Of a stretch of DNA of 64,000 nt, positions 1 through 9,110 are shown one piece after another. Positions within the stretch are counted from its first letter, which is position 1; every line of letters starts with the position of its first letter. Below the pieces are notes generated by a model that was given only the letters and a program-made list of their open reading frames with translations, was not told where the DNA came from and did not search any database. Both the position numbers and the translations under genes were made by a program. This stretch comes from Lachnoclostridium sp. An14 (GTDB taxonomy: Bacteria > Bacillota > Clostridia > Lachnospirales > Lachnospiraceae). Location of the stretch: contig NZ_NFLE01000002.1 of assembly GCF_002160755.1 (NCBI RefSeq), positions 145,094 to 209,093 on the forward strand. Reading direction: 5' to 3'.

Positions 1-2772
1 CTCCAGCCCGCTTTTGGCATTTCCCATGGGGATCTCCACGATCCGGTCCAGCCGTTCCCCGTCGTACCTGTGGTCTCTGTCATCCTTCAGCCTTTGGATG
101 ACGGCCGCCGCGTTCTCCACGGAACAGGGTTCCAACACCGTCTTCCGATCCAGCTCCCTTGAAATTCTTACGATCCATCTGTCCCGGTCAAACAGCACAA
201 TCTTCTGTTCCTTTGCTTCCTCCAGCCTTTTAATCAGCCCCTCATTGCGGGCTTTGATGCGGCTCCGCTCATATCCAGGGACGCGGAAACTGTCCGGAAT
301 GGGAGAGGGAAGGAACTCCCTCCAGTCCAGAGCCTCCGATTCATAGAGGTGGCATCCCCGTTTATCGGGAATCTCCTCATATACCTGCTCCAGCTCCAGC
401 ATCCCCCTATAGGCACAGAGGGGGGCTGCGGTGTAGCTCATGCAGACGATCCGGTCACTCAGCTCTGTCCTCCTTGCGCCACCTTCATAACCGTTTGGCA
501 GCCGCGGGACATCCCAGGGAATCAGGAACCGGCTCATCTCCGGCATCTCACTTTCAGGATAGAGAGGCTCCATGGAGGCACGCCGGCGCTCCTCTGTCTG
601 TTTCGTCAGTTCCAGGATCGTCCCGCGGATCACCTCCGCCAGCTCCCGTTCATTTTCTGCCCCGTACCATTCCTTTAAAAAGTCTGTTACGGTTTTTCCC
701 ATGATGTCCGGGAACTGATTCGCGATGAACTGGGAGAGGATGAGCGCCAGGAGCTCTGGCCCGTCCTCACTGCCAGGTCCCCATGGATACTGTTCCGTCA
801 TCCTGGTAAGAAGACCGGCCATGGCCGCATCTCCATTTACCTCCTCCACCGCCTGATCCAGGCTGCGCTTAAACTCCGCCGTATCCCAGATATGGAGGCC
901 GCAGCCCGTTTCTTCCCCGCCGGTTAAAAGGAAATCCCGTTCTTCCTCAAAAGCGTCGCCCATATCCCTCAGCGTCTTTTCCATGTCCTGGAAATACGTA
1001 TGGTACAGCTCCTTTGCCTGGGCTCTCACCCGCTGGAGGAGTTCCCCCATCTGACGCCATTTCTCCATATGCAGCCGATGGACATACTGGTCGCCCAGCG
1101 CCTTTAAATACGCTTTGGCCCAGCGCCCCCCGGCTCCCAGAAAGCCGGCGCGGGACTTTTTCAGCTGAATGAGGGTTTCCTGCACTGCCTGTGCCAGAAA
1201 CTCCTCCCGGCTCTGTTCCTCCGCCAGCCTGGTTTCGCTGTCCGCGATATAGCCGTCGAGGATCTGGAGCAGATTCGGCCCCGGCTCGCCTCCCAGCATA
1301 TTGGCGGCGAAAAACGGGCCGTAATTTCTATCTCTCACATAATCCAGAAACAGGCTGGAATATATCCTGGAAACCAGGGAATCTCCCCCTCTTGCAGGCT
1401 CGTACCCCCTTAAGGGCTGCTCCATCGCCTTTCTCCTTTTCCGGAGCTTTTCTTTCTCCTGGGAAAGCCACGTTTCCGCGAAATCCACGGGAAGGCGCTC
1501 CTTCTGAATCAGGGTCTCCGGCTCATATTGGAGAAACGGGACCTCAAAGCAGCTCTCCTCCGTCAGCCGCTCCAGAATCTGATCCAGTGACAGCTCATTT
1601 TTTTCTATAAAGAAGGAAAGATGGGATCCCTCCGGGGCCGCCTCACGGTCAAAGGAAAACCGTTCAAACAGCTTTGCCCCCAGATAGGAAAGAATCGGAT
1701 CCCAGGGCACCTTTACTTCCGCCAGGCCGGGAATGGCGTATCCGCAGTACGCGCCATACGTTTTTTTCACAGTATCCGACAGATACCTGCATTCCGCGGA
1801 AATTTGGACTCCCAGACAGTCCATATAACCAGGCTCCGCCGGTTTCACCAGCAGAGCAAGGGCCCAGTCTGCCGCCATGCACAGGGTCCGGCGGTAAACC
1901 GCCTCCCCGTCCTCATCCGTTTGGCCTGCGGCAGGAATGAGGCAGCACAAATGTACCGGGGCTTTCTGGCTGTCAATGGAGAATGTTTCGTAATCCTGCC
2001 GGAACCTTCCTCCATTCTTCTCCAGGCTCATCAGATAGTCGATCTCTTTCAGGGCCGCGTATCCGTTCATCCGCAAAGCCTTCGCAAGCGCCGGATTCCG
2101 GCTGATGGCCGGAATGGACAGCTGCGTCTCCGGAAGAAAGAGGTATCCGAAAAGGGTCACCATACGGCGCTGCATTCCCATGGAAGCTGCAATATCCTGA
2201 ATGATATAGCACACATCCGCGAAAATCGCTCCCCCCGTTCCGCCGGAAACGCCGGTGTAAATGCAGACGTCAACATCTTTATCCCCTTTTGCCGCCTCGG
2301 TGAGCAGCATTGCCAGCCTCATTCTCAGCCTCCGGGCATTTTCCATCAGCAGAAACCGCCCCACCTGGCGGATCCCGCCGGCGCCGTTTGCCGTTTCCAG
2401 AGACGGAAGATCCGGGTTCAGCCACTGCCTGTCCCTTCCGGCCTTGGCTTTTGCCAGCGCTCCCGCCATATTTTCACAGCGTAAGCAAAAATATTCCGAC
2501 TCATCCAGACTCTCGTCTGAGGATTCCTGACCGGTTTCCCCGCAGCCATCAGAGTCGATCACCAGGAATTTTATGTTCTGATGCACCGGCGCCCCGGCCC
2601 TCTCCTGGTCCGGCCGAACCCATTTGCACACCTCATTTTTTATATGCGAAACCACGTCGGCTCCCGTTCCGCCCAGCCCGATATAGATCGTGGCCCTCTC
2701 GTGGGCGTCTGCTTTGTGGAGTGGATTGCAGAGTTCTCCGTTCCGTTTCAAAGATTTTCGTTTCTCTGCCAT
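1..2772 (-). CDS. tubulin/FtsZ-like protein B (3' end outside window)
   Basis: Large open frame running off the left edge, so the C-terminus is missing; 924 codons are visible. The start is the second of two ATGs, 8 nt after an AGGAGGTG site. The N-terminus has a glycine-rich nucleotide-binding loop (IGLGGTGAD), then a conserved IDSDG stretch, WLNPDLP, and the tubulin-type signature region GVSGGTGGAIF. These match the bacterial tubulin-like (Tubulin_2) family, which binds GTP. It is a paralog of the adjacent upstream gene: both share GRFLLM and a late ELNWRTFLPSPIP-like motif (here ALDWREFLPSPIP). This copy continues past that motif with a charged helical extension. It lies 37 nt after its paralog in the same operon. 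The fold assignment is fairly sure; polymerisation and role are not known. Confidence 0.8.
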   Translation of the reverse strand, partial: MAEKRKSLKRNGELCNPLHKADAHERATIYIGLGGTGADVVSHIKNEVCKWVRPDQERAGAPVHQNIKFLVIDSDGCGETGQESSDESLDESEYFCLRCENMAGALAKAKAGRDRQWLNPDLPSLETANGAGGIRQVGRFLLMENARRLRMRLAMLLTEAAKGDKDVDVCIYTGVSGGTGGAIFADVCYIIQDIAASMGMQRRMVTLFGYLFLPETQLSIPAISRNPALAKALRMNGYAALKEIDYLMSLEKNGGRFRQDYETFSIDSQKAPVHLCCLIPAAGQTDEDGEAVYRRTLCMAADWALALLVKPAEPGYMDCLGVQISAECRYLSDTVKKTYGAYCGYAIPGLAEVKVPWDPILSYLGAKLFERFSFDREAAPEGSHLSFFIEKNELSLDQILERLTEESCFEVPFLQYEPETLIQKERLPVDFAETWLSQEKEKLRKRRKAMEQPLRGYEPARGGDSLVSRIYSSLFLDYVRDRNYGPFFAANMLGGEPGPNLLQILDGYIADSETRLAEEQSREEFLAQAVQETLIQLKKSRAGFLGAGGRWAKAYLKALGDQYVHRLHMEKWRQMGELLQRVRAQAKELYHTYFQDMEKTLRDMGDAFEEERDFLLTGGEETGCGLHIWDTAEFKRSLDQAVEEVNGDAAMAGLLTRMTEQYPWGPGSEDGPELLALILSQFIANQFPDIMGKTVTDFLKEWYGAENERELAEVIRGTILELTKQTEERRRASMEPLYPESEMPEMSRFLIPWDVPRLPNGYEGGARRTELSDRIVCMSYTAAPLCAYRGMLELEQVYEEIPDKRGCHLYESEALDWREFLPSPIPDSFRVPGYERSRIKARNEGLIKRLEEAKEQKIVLFDRDRWIVRISRELDRKTVLEPCSVENAAAVIQRLKDDRDHRYDGERLDRIVEIPMGNAKSGLE

Positions 2773-2809
2773 TGCCATCACCTCCTTTCTTCATCTGCCC
2801 TTTCCTCCC

Positions 2810-5239
2810 CTATCTCCTTCCCCGCAATTCCTCCGGGATGGGGGACGGGAGGAACGTCCTCCAGTTTAACTCCTCCGTCTCGTAGAGATGAAGTCCGGCG
2901 GAGTGGTCGTCCTCATAAGCCTGCTCCAGCTCCCTCAGGCCGCCGTAGGCGTAAAGCGGGAGTCCGGTCCAGACGTGATCCAGGACGATCCGGTCCGTCA
3001 CATCCGTATAGCTTACGGAAACGCCGCCGGGATTTCCTGGAATGACCGCCGCATTTGCCAGCACCGGCGCATTGGAGGGGACAAAGAAGGCCGATTCCAC
3101 GCCCAGCTCCCCCGTGGGAAATCCTGCGCTCATCCAAAACCGTGGTTTCGCCCTTTCCACCATCTCATACAGCGCGGCGCCTATGTGATTTCCAGGATAA
3201 ATTCCGTGGAACTGCATCATGCTCATCAGGATGATCCCCGGAAACTGTTCCCGGATAAATTTTGAGATCATCTGGGATATTTCCATCGGATTTCCAGGCA
3301 TCCACCGGAGGGACTGGTCAAACATTCGCACTGAGAGATCACGAATCACCTGGTTAATATCCAGGCTATTCACCGCGCGGTCCAGCTCATATTTCAGTGT
3401 GCCGTCCAGCCTGCCGCTCAGCACTCCGGCATTGTCGTCGAAGGTTTCTTTCGCGTTCCACAGGACGTCTGCAATCCCACCGAACAATCCCTTCTTCATC
3501 CGCTCCAGCTCAACTCTCAGGCGGTTTAAAACATCTTTCATACAGTAACACTGCACCATGCGGAGCCGGTGCGAATACAGGCTGCTTAAGGCTGTCAGGT
3601 AGCCATCGGCCTGTTTCTTCCCGTTGTTGAACACCGTAAGACGGGTGTTCCTTAACTGAGCCTCTGCCGCTTCTGCATCCTCCTCCAGCTTTTTCTCCAG
3701 CCTCTCCTCGACAGCGAGGATCCCCTTATTCTCCGTGATACATCCATAGAGGATGGCAAACAAGCCAGGGTATCTGTCATCCAGCATCCTCGCGGCAAAA
3801 ACAGGGCCGTATCCGGGATTCGTGGCATAGCCGGCATACAGTTCTTTGTATATCTGGAATACCAGGCTTTCCATATCCGTCAGGGGTTCCTTACTTCCCA
3901 GAGGCGCGGACTCCATATTCTGCCTCATTTTATCTTCGGCGTCTCTCAGCCAGGCCTCCGCGTCCGCTCTGGGGTTCGCGATGCCGTAGATCAGATCCTT
4001 CGGGGTATATTCGCGGATAGGAAACGAATCGACTACCCCCTTCATCAGGTGGCGCTGGATATTCTCATAAGAGAGAATCCCCTTTGCCATAAACGCCCGG
4101 AGGTCTTCCTCCATGGGCCTGGCGTCATACATGGGGGTAAGCCGCTGAAACAGTTTCGCCCCCAGGTAAGTGGCGATGTCCTGAACCGGCATTTCCGCGG
4201 CGGCGGCGCCCAGGATGCTGTAACCGCTGTACGCTCCGTACCGCATTGACGCCTGCGGATTCCCCGGCGCTGCCGCCATCCACAGACGCGATTTCATCAG
4301 GCGGGTAAATACGTGTTCTGCCGCAGCCTCCAGCGCCCGGTCATAATCATCCCGCACACGGGTTCCATCGGGGGCAGGGGTGGCGCCGGAGACCAGAAAA
4401 CACTGATCTACCGGAGGACGGACCGTGTCCACGAGGAAATCCCCGTAGTCCTGCCGGAACCTCCCCCCGTTCTGTTGCAGGTTCATCAGGTAGTCTAGCT
4501 CCTTTAAGGATGCGTAGCCGTTGGCCCTCAGATGTTTAGCGATCAGAGGACTTTCATAAAAGATCCATTTCGACGGATTCACATCCGGCAGAAAGAAACA
4601 GCCGTATATCCGGCTCGGCCTGCCGCCCCTTACATCCTCTAATACGCTGCGCACAATGTAGCAGGTATCCAGGAACCCGCCTCCTCCCACGCCTCCGGAG
4701 AGTCCGGAAAAAATATAAATATCCACCTGGCCGCTTTGGCTGCACGAGGCGGCCTCAAGGATCACAGATGTCAGCTTTTGCCTTAGCTCCCCGGCCTTGT
4801 CCATCAGCAGAAAACGGCCCAACTGCCGGTTCCCGCCTCCGCCATACGCTGCATCATACACCTGCAAATCAGGATTCAGCCATTTCATTTCCTTCCGTCT
4901 TTTCAGGATGCCGCTCGCAAACGCTTCCCTGATATTGCCGTTCGAGATGGAAAAATACTCTGACAGCCGGTCAAGCCTGCCGGTCACCGGCCCCTGATTC
5001 GCCATCTGGGCATCGGCGTCGATCAGCAGATACCGGATATTGGTGCAGCTGGGGGGTGCCAGGGGATCTTCGCTGTAAGGTTTTAAATGCTGGGATACCT
5101 TCCGTTTCAGCTTGACAAGGGCGTCTCTCCCCGTCCCGCCCAGTCCGATGCAGACTGCAGCGTCCGAGGTTCGGTCCCCTCGGCAAAAAGGATTGTCCAC
5201 CCCGCCGCCGTCTGCGATGGAAAGCCATTTATAGATCAT
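2810..5239 (-). CDS. tubulin/FtsZ-like protein A
   Basis: An 809-residue protein. I place the start at ATG ATC TAT (MIYKW), 9 nt after AGGAGG; an upstream in-frame ATG exists but has no good ribosome site. Residues 31-37 are IGLGGTG, matching the first nucleotide loop of tubulin/FtsZ proteins. Residues 181-188 (SGGVGGGG) sit where the tubulin signature GGTGTG is expected, with Val in place of the usual Thr. This differs from the paralog downstream, which keeps GGTGG. No signal peptide or membrane helix is apparent, so it should be cytosolic. The operon places it after a membrane-anchored vWA protein and before a second tubulin-like gene. The two could form a heteropolymer, but that is inference only. 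Confidence 0.82.
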   Translation of the reverse strand: MIYKWLSIADGGGVDNPFCRGDRTSDAAVCIGLGGTGRDALVKLKRKVSQHLKPYSEDPLAPPSCTNIRYLLIDADAQMANQGPVTGRLDRLSEYFSISNGNIREAFASGILKRRKEMKWLNPDLQVYDAAYGGGGNRQLGRFLLMDKAGELRQKLTSVILEAASCSQSGQVDIYIFSGLSGGVGGGGFLDTCYIVRSVLEDVRGGRPSRIYGCFFLPDVNPSKWIFYESPLIAKHLRANGYASLKELDYLMNLQQNGGRFRQDYGDFLVDTVRPPVDQCFLVSGATPAPDGTRVRDDYDRALEAAAEHVFTRLMKSRLWMAAAPGNPQASMRYGAYSGYSILGAAAAEMPVQDIATYLGAKLFQRLTPMYDARPMEEDLRAFMAKGILSYENIQRHLMKGVVDSFPIREYTPKDLIYGIANPRADAEAWLRDAEDKMRQNMESAPLGSKEPLTDMESLVFQIYKELYAGYATNPGYGPVFAARMLDDRYPGLFAILYGCITENKGILAVEERLEKKLEEDAEAAEAQLRNTRLTVFNNGKKQADGYLTALSSLYSHRLRMVQCYCMKDVLNRLRVELERMKKGLFGGIADVLWNAKETFDDNAGVLSGRLDGTLKYELDRAVNSLDINQVIRDLSVRMFDQSLRWMPGNPMEISQMISKFIREQFPGIILMSMMQFHGIYPGNHIGAALYEMVERAKPRFWMSAGFPTGELGVESAFFVPSNAPVLANAAVIPGNPGGVSVSYTDVTDRIVLDHVWTGLPLYAYGGLRELEQAYEDDHSAGLHLYETEELNWRTFLPSPIPEELRGRR

Positions 5240-5323
5240 CGCGCCATTCCTCCTCATCCCACGGCAAATCACGGTCCCCACGACCGTCCGTTTCCTCTGT
5301 CGGGAACGTGCCTTTGCCGGAAA

Positions 5324-5368
5324 TCCCGTTTTGCAGGGCGGAGAATCTCCGACCCCCGCAAAACGGGA
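5324..5368 (-). other. intercistronic hairpin after the vWA gene
   Basis: A perfect 11-bp inverted repeat (5324-5334 with 5358-5368) encloses a smaller GGAG/CTCC hairpin. It lies 10 nt after the vWA stop codon and about 85 nt before the next start. No T-run follows on the minus strand, so it is more likely an mRNA-stabilising or attenuating structure than a full terminator. Confidence 0.55.
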
Positions 5369-5378
5369 ATGCTTATCC

Positions 5379-7433
5379 TTACATCTGATCAGACGTATAA
5401 GTCAGCTGAATCCCGCAGTCCAGATCGCGGTTCTTGCTGACGGTCACTTCCATACCGCTAAAGATCTTGATCTTCTTCTCCTTCTTATCCGGATTGCCGG
5501 AGGAATAGAGGCCGTTCTTGGAAACGATCCAGATATAGTCCGGGCTCTCGTCCGCCTGGAAGAAGTTCTGTTTCAGATCCACGCCGCCGCCCTCGCTGAG
5601 GTAGCGGGACATGGGCTCCTTGCCCTGTCTGGGCCTTATGGTCTGGGGTGCGTCCATCATGCCTAAGTTGTTGTCAAAGGCGATGGCCATGATGTCTCCC
5701 TTGAAGGCGTGTTTCTTTGTGCCCTTTAAGATCTTGCTGAGCACAAAGAGGAGCAGCGCCAGGATCAGCAGGCCGATCACGCCGAAAATGATCATTCCGA
5801 TGAGGCCGGAAACGGCGATCTCCACCACATACTCCTGAGCCATGCCCTGGGAATCCGTTCCGCTCAAGGTCACGGTTCCGTCCTCACAGCTGCCCTTGTC
5901 CGCGGCCAGGACAGCGTCTCCGTCCATGTAAACCACATCCTTGGCAAAATCGGACTTGGTGATCTCCCACTGGGTGACATCCTGAGAAAGCTCGCTTAAG
6001 TCATACTCTGCCGTTCCGCCGATAAAGGGGAGCTTATTGATCTTCCACTGAACGGTGGCGGGGCCGGCCGGGACTGTGGGAGCTGCCGCAGTCGTCTCTG
6101 CCTCGCTCTCTCCCTCGCCCACGGTAAACTCCAGATGTCCGCTGGACTTCTCCATTCCGTCCACAGTCACAGTGGCCACCGCGTAGCAGTCGCCGTCCTG
6201 ATCCAGCTTGGCAGTGGCCTCGTAGGCGTTGCCCTGGCCGTTTAAGGTCATGGGGATGGAAAGGATCTCCCCGTCATTCTCGCTGCTCCGAATGGAAAGG
6301 GTGGCGTTTCCGGCGCTGTACACGCTCTGATCTGCCAGATCCTGGCCCTCTCCGTCCTTGATGTGGGCCGTAAACGCCACCTCAGAGCCGGTGCCATAGG
6401 AGGTCTGGGACGGATCGGCGTCCAGAGCTACGGTGAAATAGGCGTTGTAAACCATGTCGATCTTCACCGCGTCCCCGGGGATGCCTCTCACCTGGATCTT
6501 CCAGGTTCCGCCCTGGGGGGTGGGGATTTTGATCACGGAGAAGGTCTGCGCCTTAATGGTCATGTTCTCCAACTCTCCAGAGGTGAACGCGAGGCCGTTT
6601 GGCTGGAAGATGGAGTAAGTAGAAGACGGGCTTAAGGTGCTGATGATGATATTGACCTCCTCAACTCCCATGCTGGGAACCTCAAAGGGAATGTCCATCA
6701 CTCCGCCTTCCGGAATTATGTCGTCCACGATGGGGGTGGTGGCCGTGGAATAGATCATGTTGTAAAATTTCTCAAATACGGCCTTTAAGTCCTCCGCGTT
6801 GTTTACTTCCATAAACACACCGCCGGTAGCGTTGGCGATGTCCATCAGCTCCTCCGGGTTTGCCGCGCCGTTGGCGTTTAAGCAGATGGAGTACACCGGG
6901 TAGGAATTATTTCTCGCCCGGTTGATGGCATCCTGCTTGTTGGCCTCAGACTGGGCTAACAGCTGGCCGGTGGTATCGTTGGGGAAATCCGTGTTTCCGT
7001 CGGACAGAAGGATGATGGCGGACGGAAGGGAAGTATCCCTGGACTCATCCAGCATAGCCGTAGCCATCTGGATTGCCGTTCCGATGTCCGTGTCTCCGCT
7101 CACCTGGGAATTTCTCAGGGTCTGGGAGAGCTGCTCCTTCATCTGCTTTCCGCTGATGGCCTGAAGGTCCACCCTGGTGACGATGCCGTCGTTGAACACC
7201 ACGGCTCCCATACGGTTTCCTTCATCGGTGGAAAGGCCTAAAAACAAGTCCATGGCCTCATAGCGCCACAGGGAACCGTCCGTCTGTTTCATGGAGCCGC
7301 TGGCGTCGATGACAAATACCACGTTGAAATGGTTCGCCGACGACGTGTCCGCGGCAAAGCTGGTGATCAGGCCCGTCATGAACAGCATCAGAGCTGCCAG
7401 CAGAGCGCATAAGCCTCGTTTCATCTTTTTCAT
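5379..7433 (-). CDS. secreted/membrane-anchored von Willebrand factor A protein
   Basis: 684 residues. Residues 1-28 form a typical signal peptide (KKMKRG, hydrophobic core, SFAA). A vWA domain follows at about 37-220, with the MIDAS motif DASGS and a second LLSDGNTD strand end, so metal-dependent ligand binding is likely. Beta-rich extracellular segments and a Glu/Thr linker lead to a single membrane helix near residue 550 (GLIGMIIFGVIGLLILALLL). About 110 cytosolic residues after it look beta-rich and carry a KKEKKIKIFSGMEV segment; they could be an FHA-like or other small beta-sandwich, but I cannot name the family. The domain order suggests it senses or binds something outside and reports to cytosolic partners. 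It sits between the two-TM protein and the tubulin-like pair, in the same operon. Confidence 0.85.
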   Translation of the reverse strand: MKKMKRGLCALLAALMLFMTGLITSFAADTSSANHFNVVFVIDASGSMKQTDGSLWRYEAMDLFLGLSTDEGNRMGAVVFNDGIVTRVDLQAISGKQMKEQLSQTLRNSQVSGDTDIGTAIQMATAMLDESRDTSLPSAIILLSDGNTDFPNDTTGQLLAQSEANKQDAINRARNNSYPVYSICLNANGAANPEELMDIANATGGVFMEVNNAEDLKAVFEKFYNMIYSTATTPIVDDIIPEGGVMDIPFEVPSMGVEEVNIIISTLSPSSTYSIFQPNGLAFTSGELENMTIKAQTFSVIKIPTPQGGTWKIQVRGIPGDAVKIDMVYNAYFTVALDADPSQTSYGTGSEVAFTAHIKDGEGQDLADQSVYSAGNATLSIRSSENDGEILSIPMTLNGQGNAYEATAKLDQDGDCYAVATVTVDGMEKSSGHLEFTVGEGESEAETTAAAPTVPAGPATVQWKINKLPFIGGTAEYDLSELSQDVTQWEITKSDFAKDVVYMDGDAVLAADKGSCEDGTVTLSGTDSQGMAQEYVVEIAVSGLIGMIIFGVIGLLILALLLFVLSKILKGTKKHAFKGDIMAIAFDNNLGMMDAPQTIRPRQGKEPMSRYLSEGGGVDLKQNFFQADESPDYIWIVSKNGLYSSGNPDKKEKKIKIFSGMEVTVSKNRDLDCGIQLTYTSDQM

Positions 7434-7545
7434 AATTATGTACCTCTATCTTTCCCTTGTTGTTTCTGTTACGCCGGAGGTCAGGCGGCTGTGACCGCCG
7501 CGCTCCGGCATACCTTTCGATTCTGTCAGAGAGCTGTGTCCCGCT

Positions 7546-8178
7546 CTAGGGTGTGGGACGCGGCGGAATCGTTGGATCCTCCGCATCTGGTGTCCCCTCA
7601 GGCGGAGCCGGGGGAGCGGGCGCCACCGGGACAGAAGGCTCTGTTTCCTTCGCTTTCTCCGTCTCCGGTTCCGTTTTCCTGGCGGCCGTCTCTGGTGCCG
7701 TGGTGGGCGATGCCGTCGTCGCCGCCGCTGTGGAAGTCCTCAGCTCCGTAGCCGCTTTTGTGGATTGCCCAGCTGCCTTTGTCGGCTCCGCGGCAGCCGT
7801 GCTTACCTCCAGGCTCCGGGCCTCCGTCGGTTTCTCATCCGTCTCGTCCTCTTTCTCTGTTTCCGTTTCCTGCGGACTGGTCTCCGGTATGGTCTCCGGC
7901 GCTCTGGTCTGAGCCTCCGCCGGCTCCGGCTCGGCTACAGTCACTTCCTCTGTCTCCTCCGGGCCTTCCGGAGCCAGGGTTTCCTCCCCGGCAGCCGCCT
8001 TCACGGTCCCGTAATAACCGGCCGTTCCAAAACCAACTGCCGCCACGATCATCACAGTGAGAACGATGTCAAAGACAAAAGTCAGGATTCTGATTCCCTT
8101 TCTCCGTCTCATCCACGCCATTGCTCCCCACAGAAAGGCAGCGGCCAGACAGAAACCCAATGCGATTTTTATCATCAT
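7546..8178 (-). CDS. two-TM protein with acidic Thr/Pro-rich tail
   Basis: 210 residues of no recognised family. The first ~25 residues form one hydrophobic helix, a short RRRKG loop follows, and a second helix covers about 30-55 (ILTFVFDIVLTVMIVAAVGF). The remaining ~150 residues are low-complexity Glu, Thr, Pro and Ala, ending in a proline-rich segment. The two-helix topology would put this tail outside the cell, perhaps spanning the wall. Its start lies 15 nt after the stop of the cell-wall-repeat gene. The tail resembles the extracellular tail of the PP2C-like protein in the same operon, so the two may be surface stalks of one complex (inference). Confidence 0.7.
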   Translation of the reverse strand: MMIKIALGFCLAAAFLWGAMAWMRRRKGIRILTFVFDIVLTVMIVAAVGFGTAGYYGTVKAAAGEETLAPEGPEETEEVTVAEPEPAEAQTRAPETIPETSPQETETEKEDETDEKPTEARSLEVSTAAAEPTKAAGQSTKAATELRTSTAAATTASPTTAPETAARKTEPETEKAKETEPSVPVAPAPPAPPEGTPDAEDPTIPPRPTP

Positions 8179-8193
8179 GGTACCGTCTCCTTT

Positions 8194-8931
8194 TTATTCC
8201 TCGTAGCTATCGTAGTCCGTATCGTAGTAGTCCCAGAAAAGCTCCTCGGTATCGTTGATGAAATCCTCTACCTCGCTGGCGCTCATGGAGCCGTCCAGGG
8301 TGTTATGCACCTCCGCCACAAAATCGGAGTGGTATTTGTACTCGTGAAGCAGGTATTTCTCCTGAAGGGTCTGCTCTGCCATCAGAATGCGGTCCTCCAC
8401 CTTGCCGATGTAGGTCCAGGCACCGGAGGCATCCCTCTGCATCGCGCATCCTTCTTCGTCATAGCGGATGCCGTCCCTGGTGGTGTTCTTTAAGATGGTG
8501 CCGTCCGGCTGGGCCAGATAGTAGTAGGAGCCGTCTGTAAAGAAGGTGTTCTCCGCCATGCTGCCGTCGTCAAACATATAGTAGGTCTTCTGGTCGATCA
8601 CCAGCCAGCCGGTGTGCATATCCCCCGGCCCGTAGAAGTAGTACCACTTGCCTCCGATATACTGCCAGCCGGTCTGCATGAATCCAGCCGCGTCGAAGTA
8701 ATACCACTTGCCGTCGATGTACTGCCAGCCGGTCTGCATATATCCGGCCGCGTCAAAATGATAATACCTTCCTCCGATGTTCTGCCAGCCTGTGGCGTAG
8801 CTGCCATCGTCCATCTGATACCACCACGCTCCGGTCGTTCCCTGCCACTGAGCTGCCAATGCGGTCATGGGAGCTGCCTGAACGAGGGCGGCCGCCATGA
8901 ATAATGCTGCTGCAATCTTGTTCTTTCTCAT
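8194..8931 (-). CDS. secreted cell-wall-binding repeat protein
   Basis: 245 residues with an N-terminal signal peptide (RKNKIAAALFMAAALVQAA...ALA). Four to five aromatic repeats of about 20 residues follow (TGWQYIGGKWYYFDAAGFMQ type), characteristic of choline/cell-wall-binding repeats of Gram-positive surface proteins. The C-terminal ~75 residues lack repeats, are helical and acidic, and end in a Tyr/Asp-rich segment (YDTDYDSYEE). An AAAGGAGAG site precedes the ATG. It is the only obvious wall-anchoring component in the operon, so it may dock the vWA/PP2C-like assembly to the wall. It has no catalytic domain. Confidence 0.85.
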   Translation of the reverse strand: MRKNKIAAALFMAAALVQAAPMTALAAQWQGTTGAWWYQMDDGSYATGWQNIGGRYYHFDAAGYMQTGWQYIDGKWYYFDAAGFMQTGWQYIGGKWYYFYGPGDMHTGWLVIDQKTYYMFDDGSMAENTFFTDGSYYYLAQPDGTILKNTTRDGIRYDEEGCAMQRDASGAWTYIGKVEDRILMAEQTLQEKYLLHEYKYHSDFVAEVHNTLDGSMSASEVEDFINDTEELFWDYYDTDYDSYEE

Positions 8932-8963
8932 AACATTACTCTCCTTTTTTTGAAATCTATCTA

Positions 8964-9020
8964 ACCGGCAAAAGCCGGGAACTGCCGGAAACCGGACGGG
9001 ATACCCTTCCGTTCCGGCAG
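8964..9020 (-). other. paired hairpins between PP2C-like and wall-repeat genes
   Basis: Two inverted repeats lie in the 179-bp gap before the wall-repeat gene: CCGGC/GCCGG at 8964-8977 and CTGCCGGAA/TTCCGGCAG at 8982-9020. They may attenuate or process the transcript. No convincing promoter was seen after them. Confidence 0.45.
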
Positions 9021-9110
9021 ATCAGACCTTGTAAAACCTCATCCCTGAACCATGAGGTCCCTTCCACACCGTCCCTGCCGCGGCAGTTCCTCCGGGCGAA
9101 ACGGCTGCTC

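Noticed and set aside
1621..2484. 287-codon plus-strand open frame
   Set aside because: Antisense shadow of tubulin-like protein B; no family and no ribosome site.
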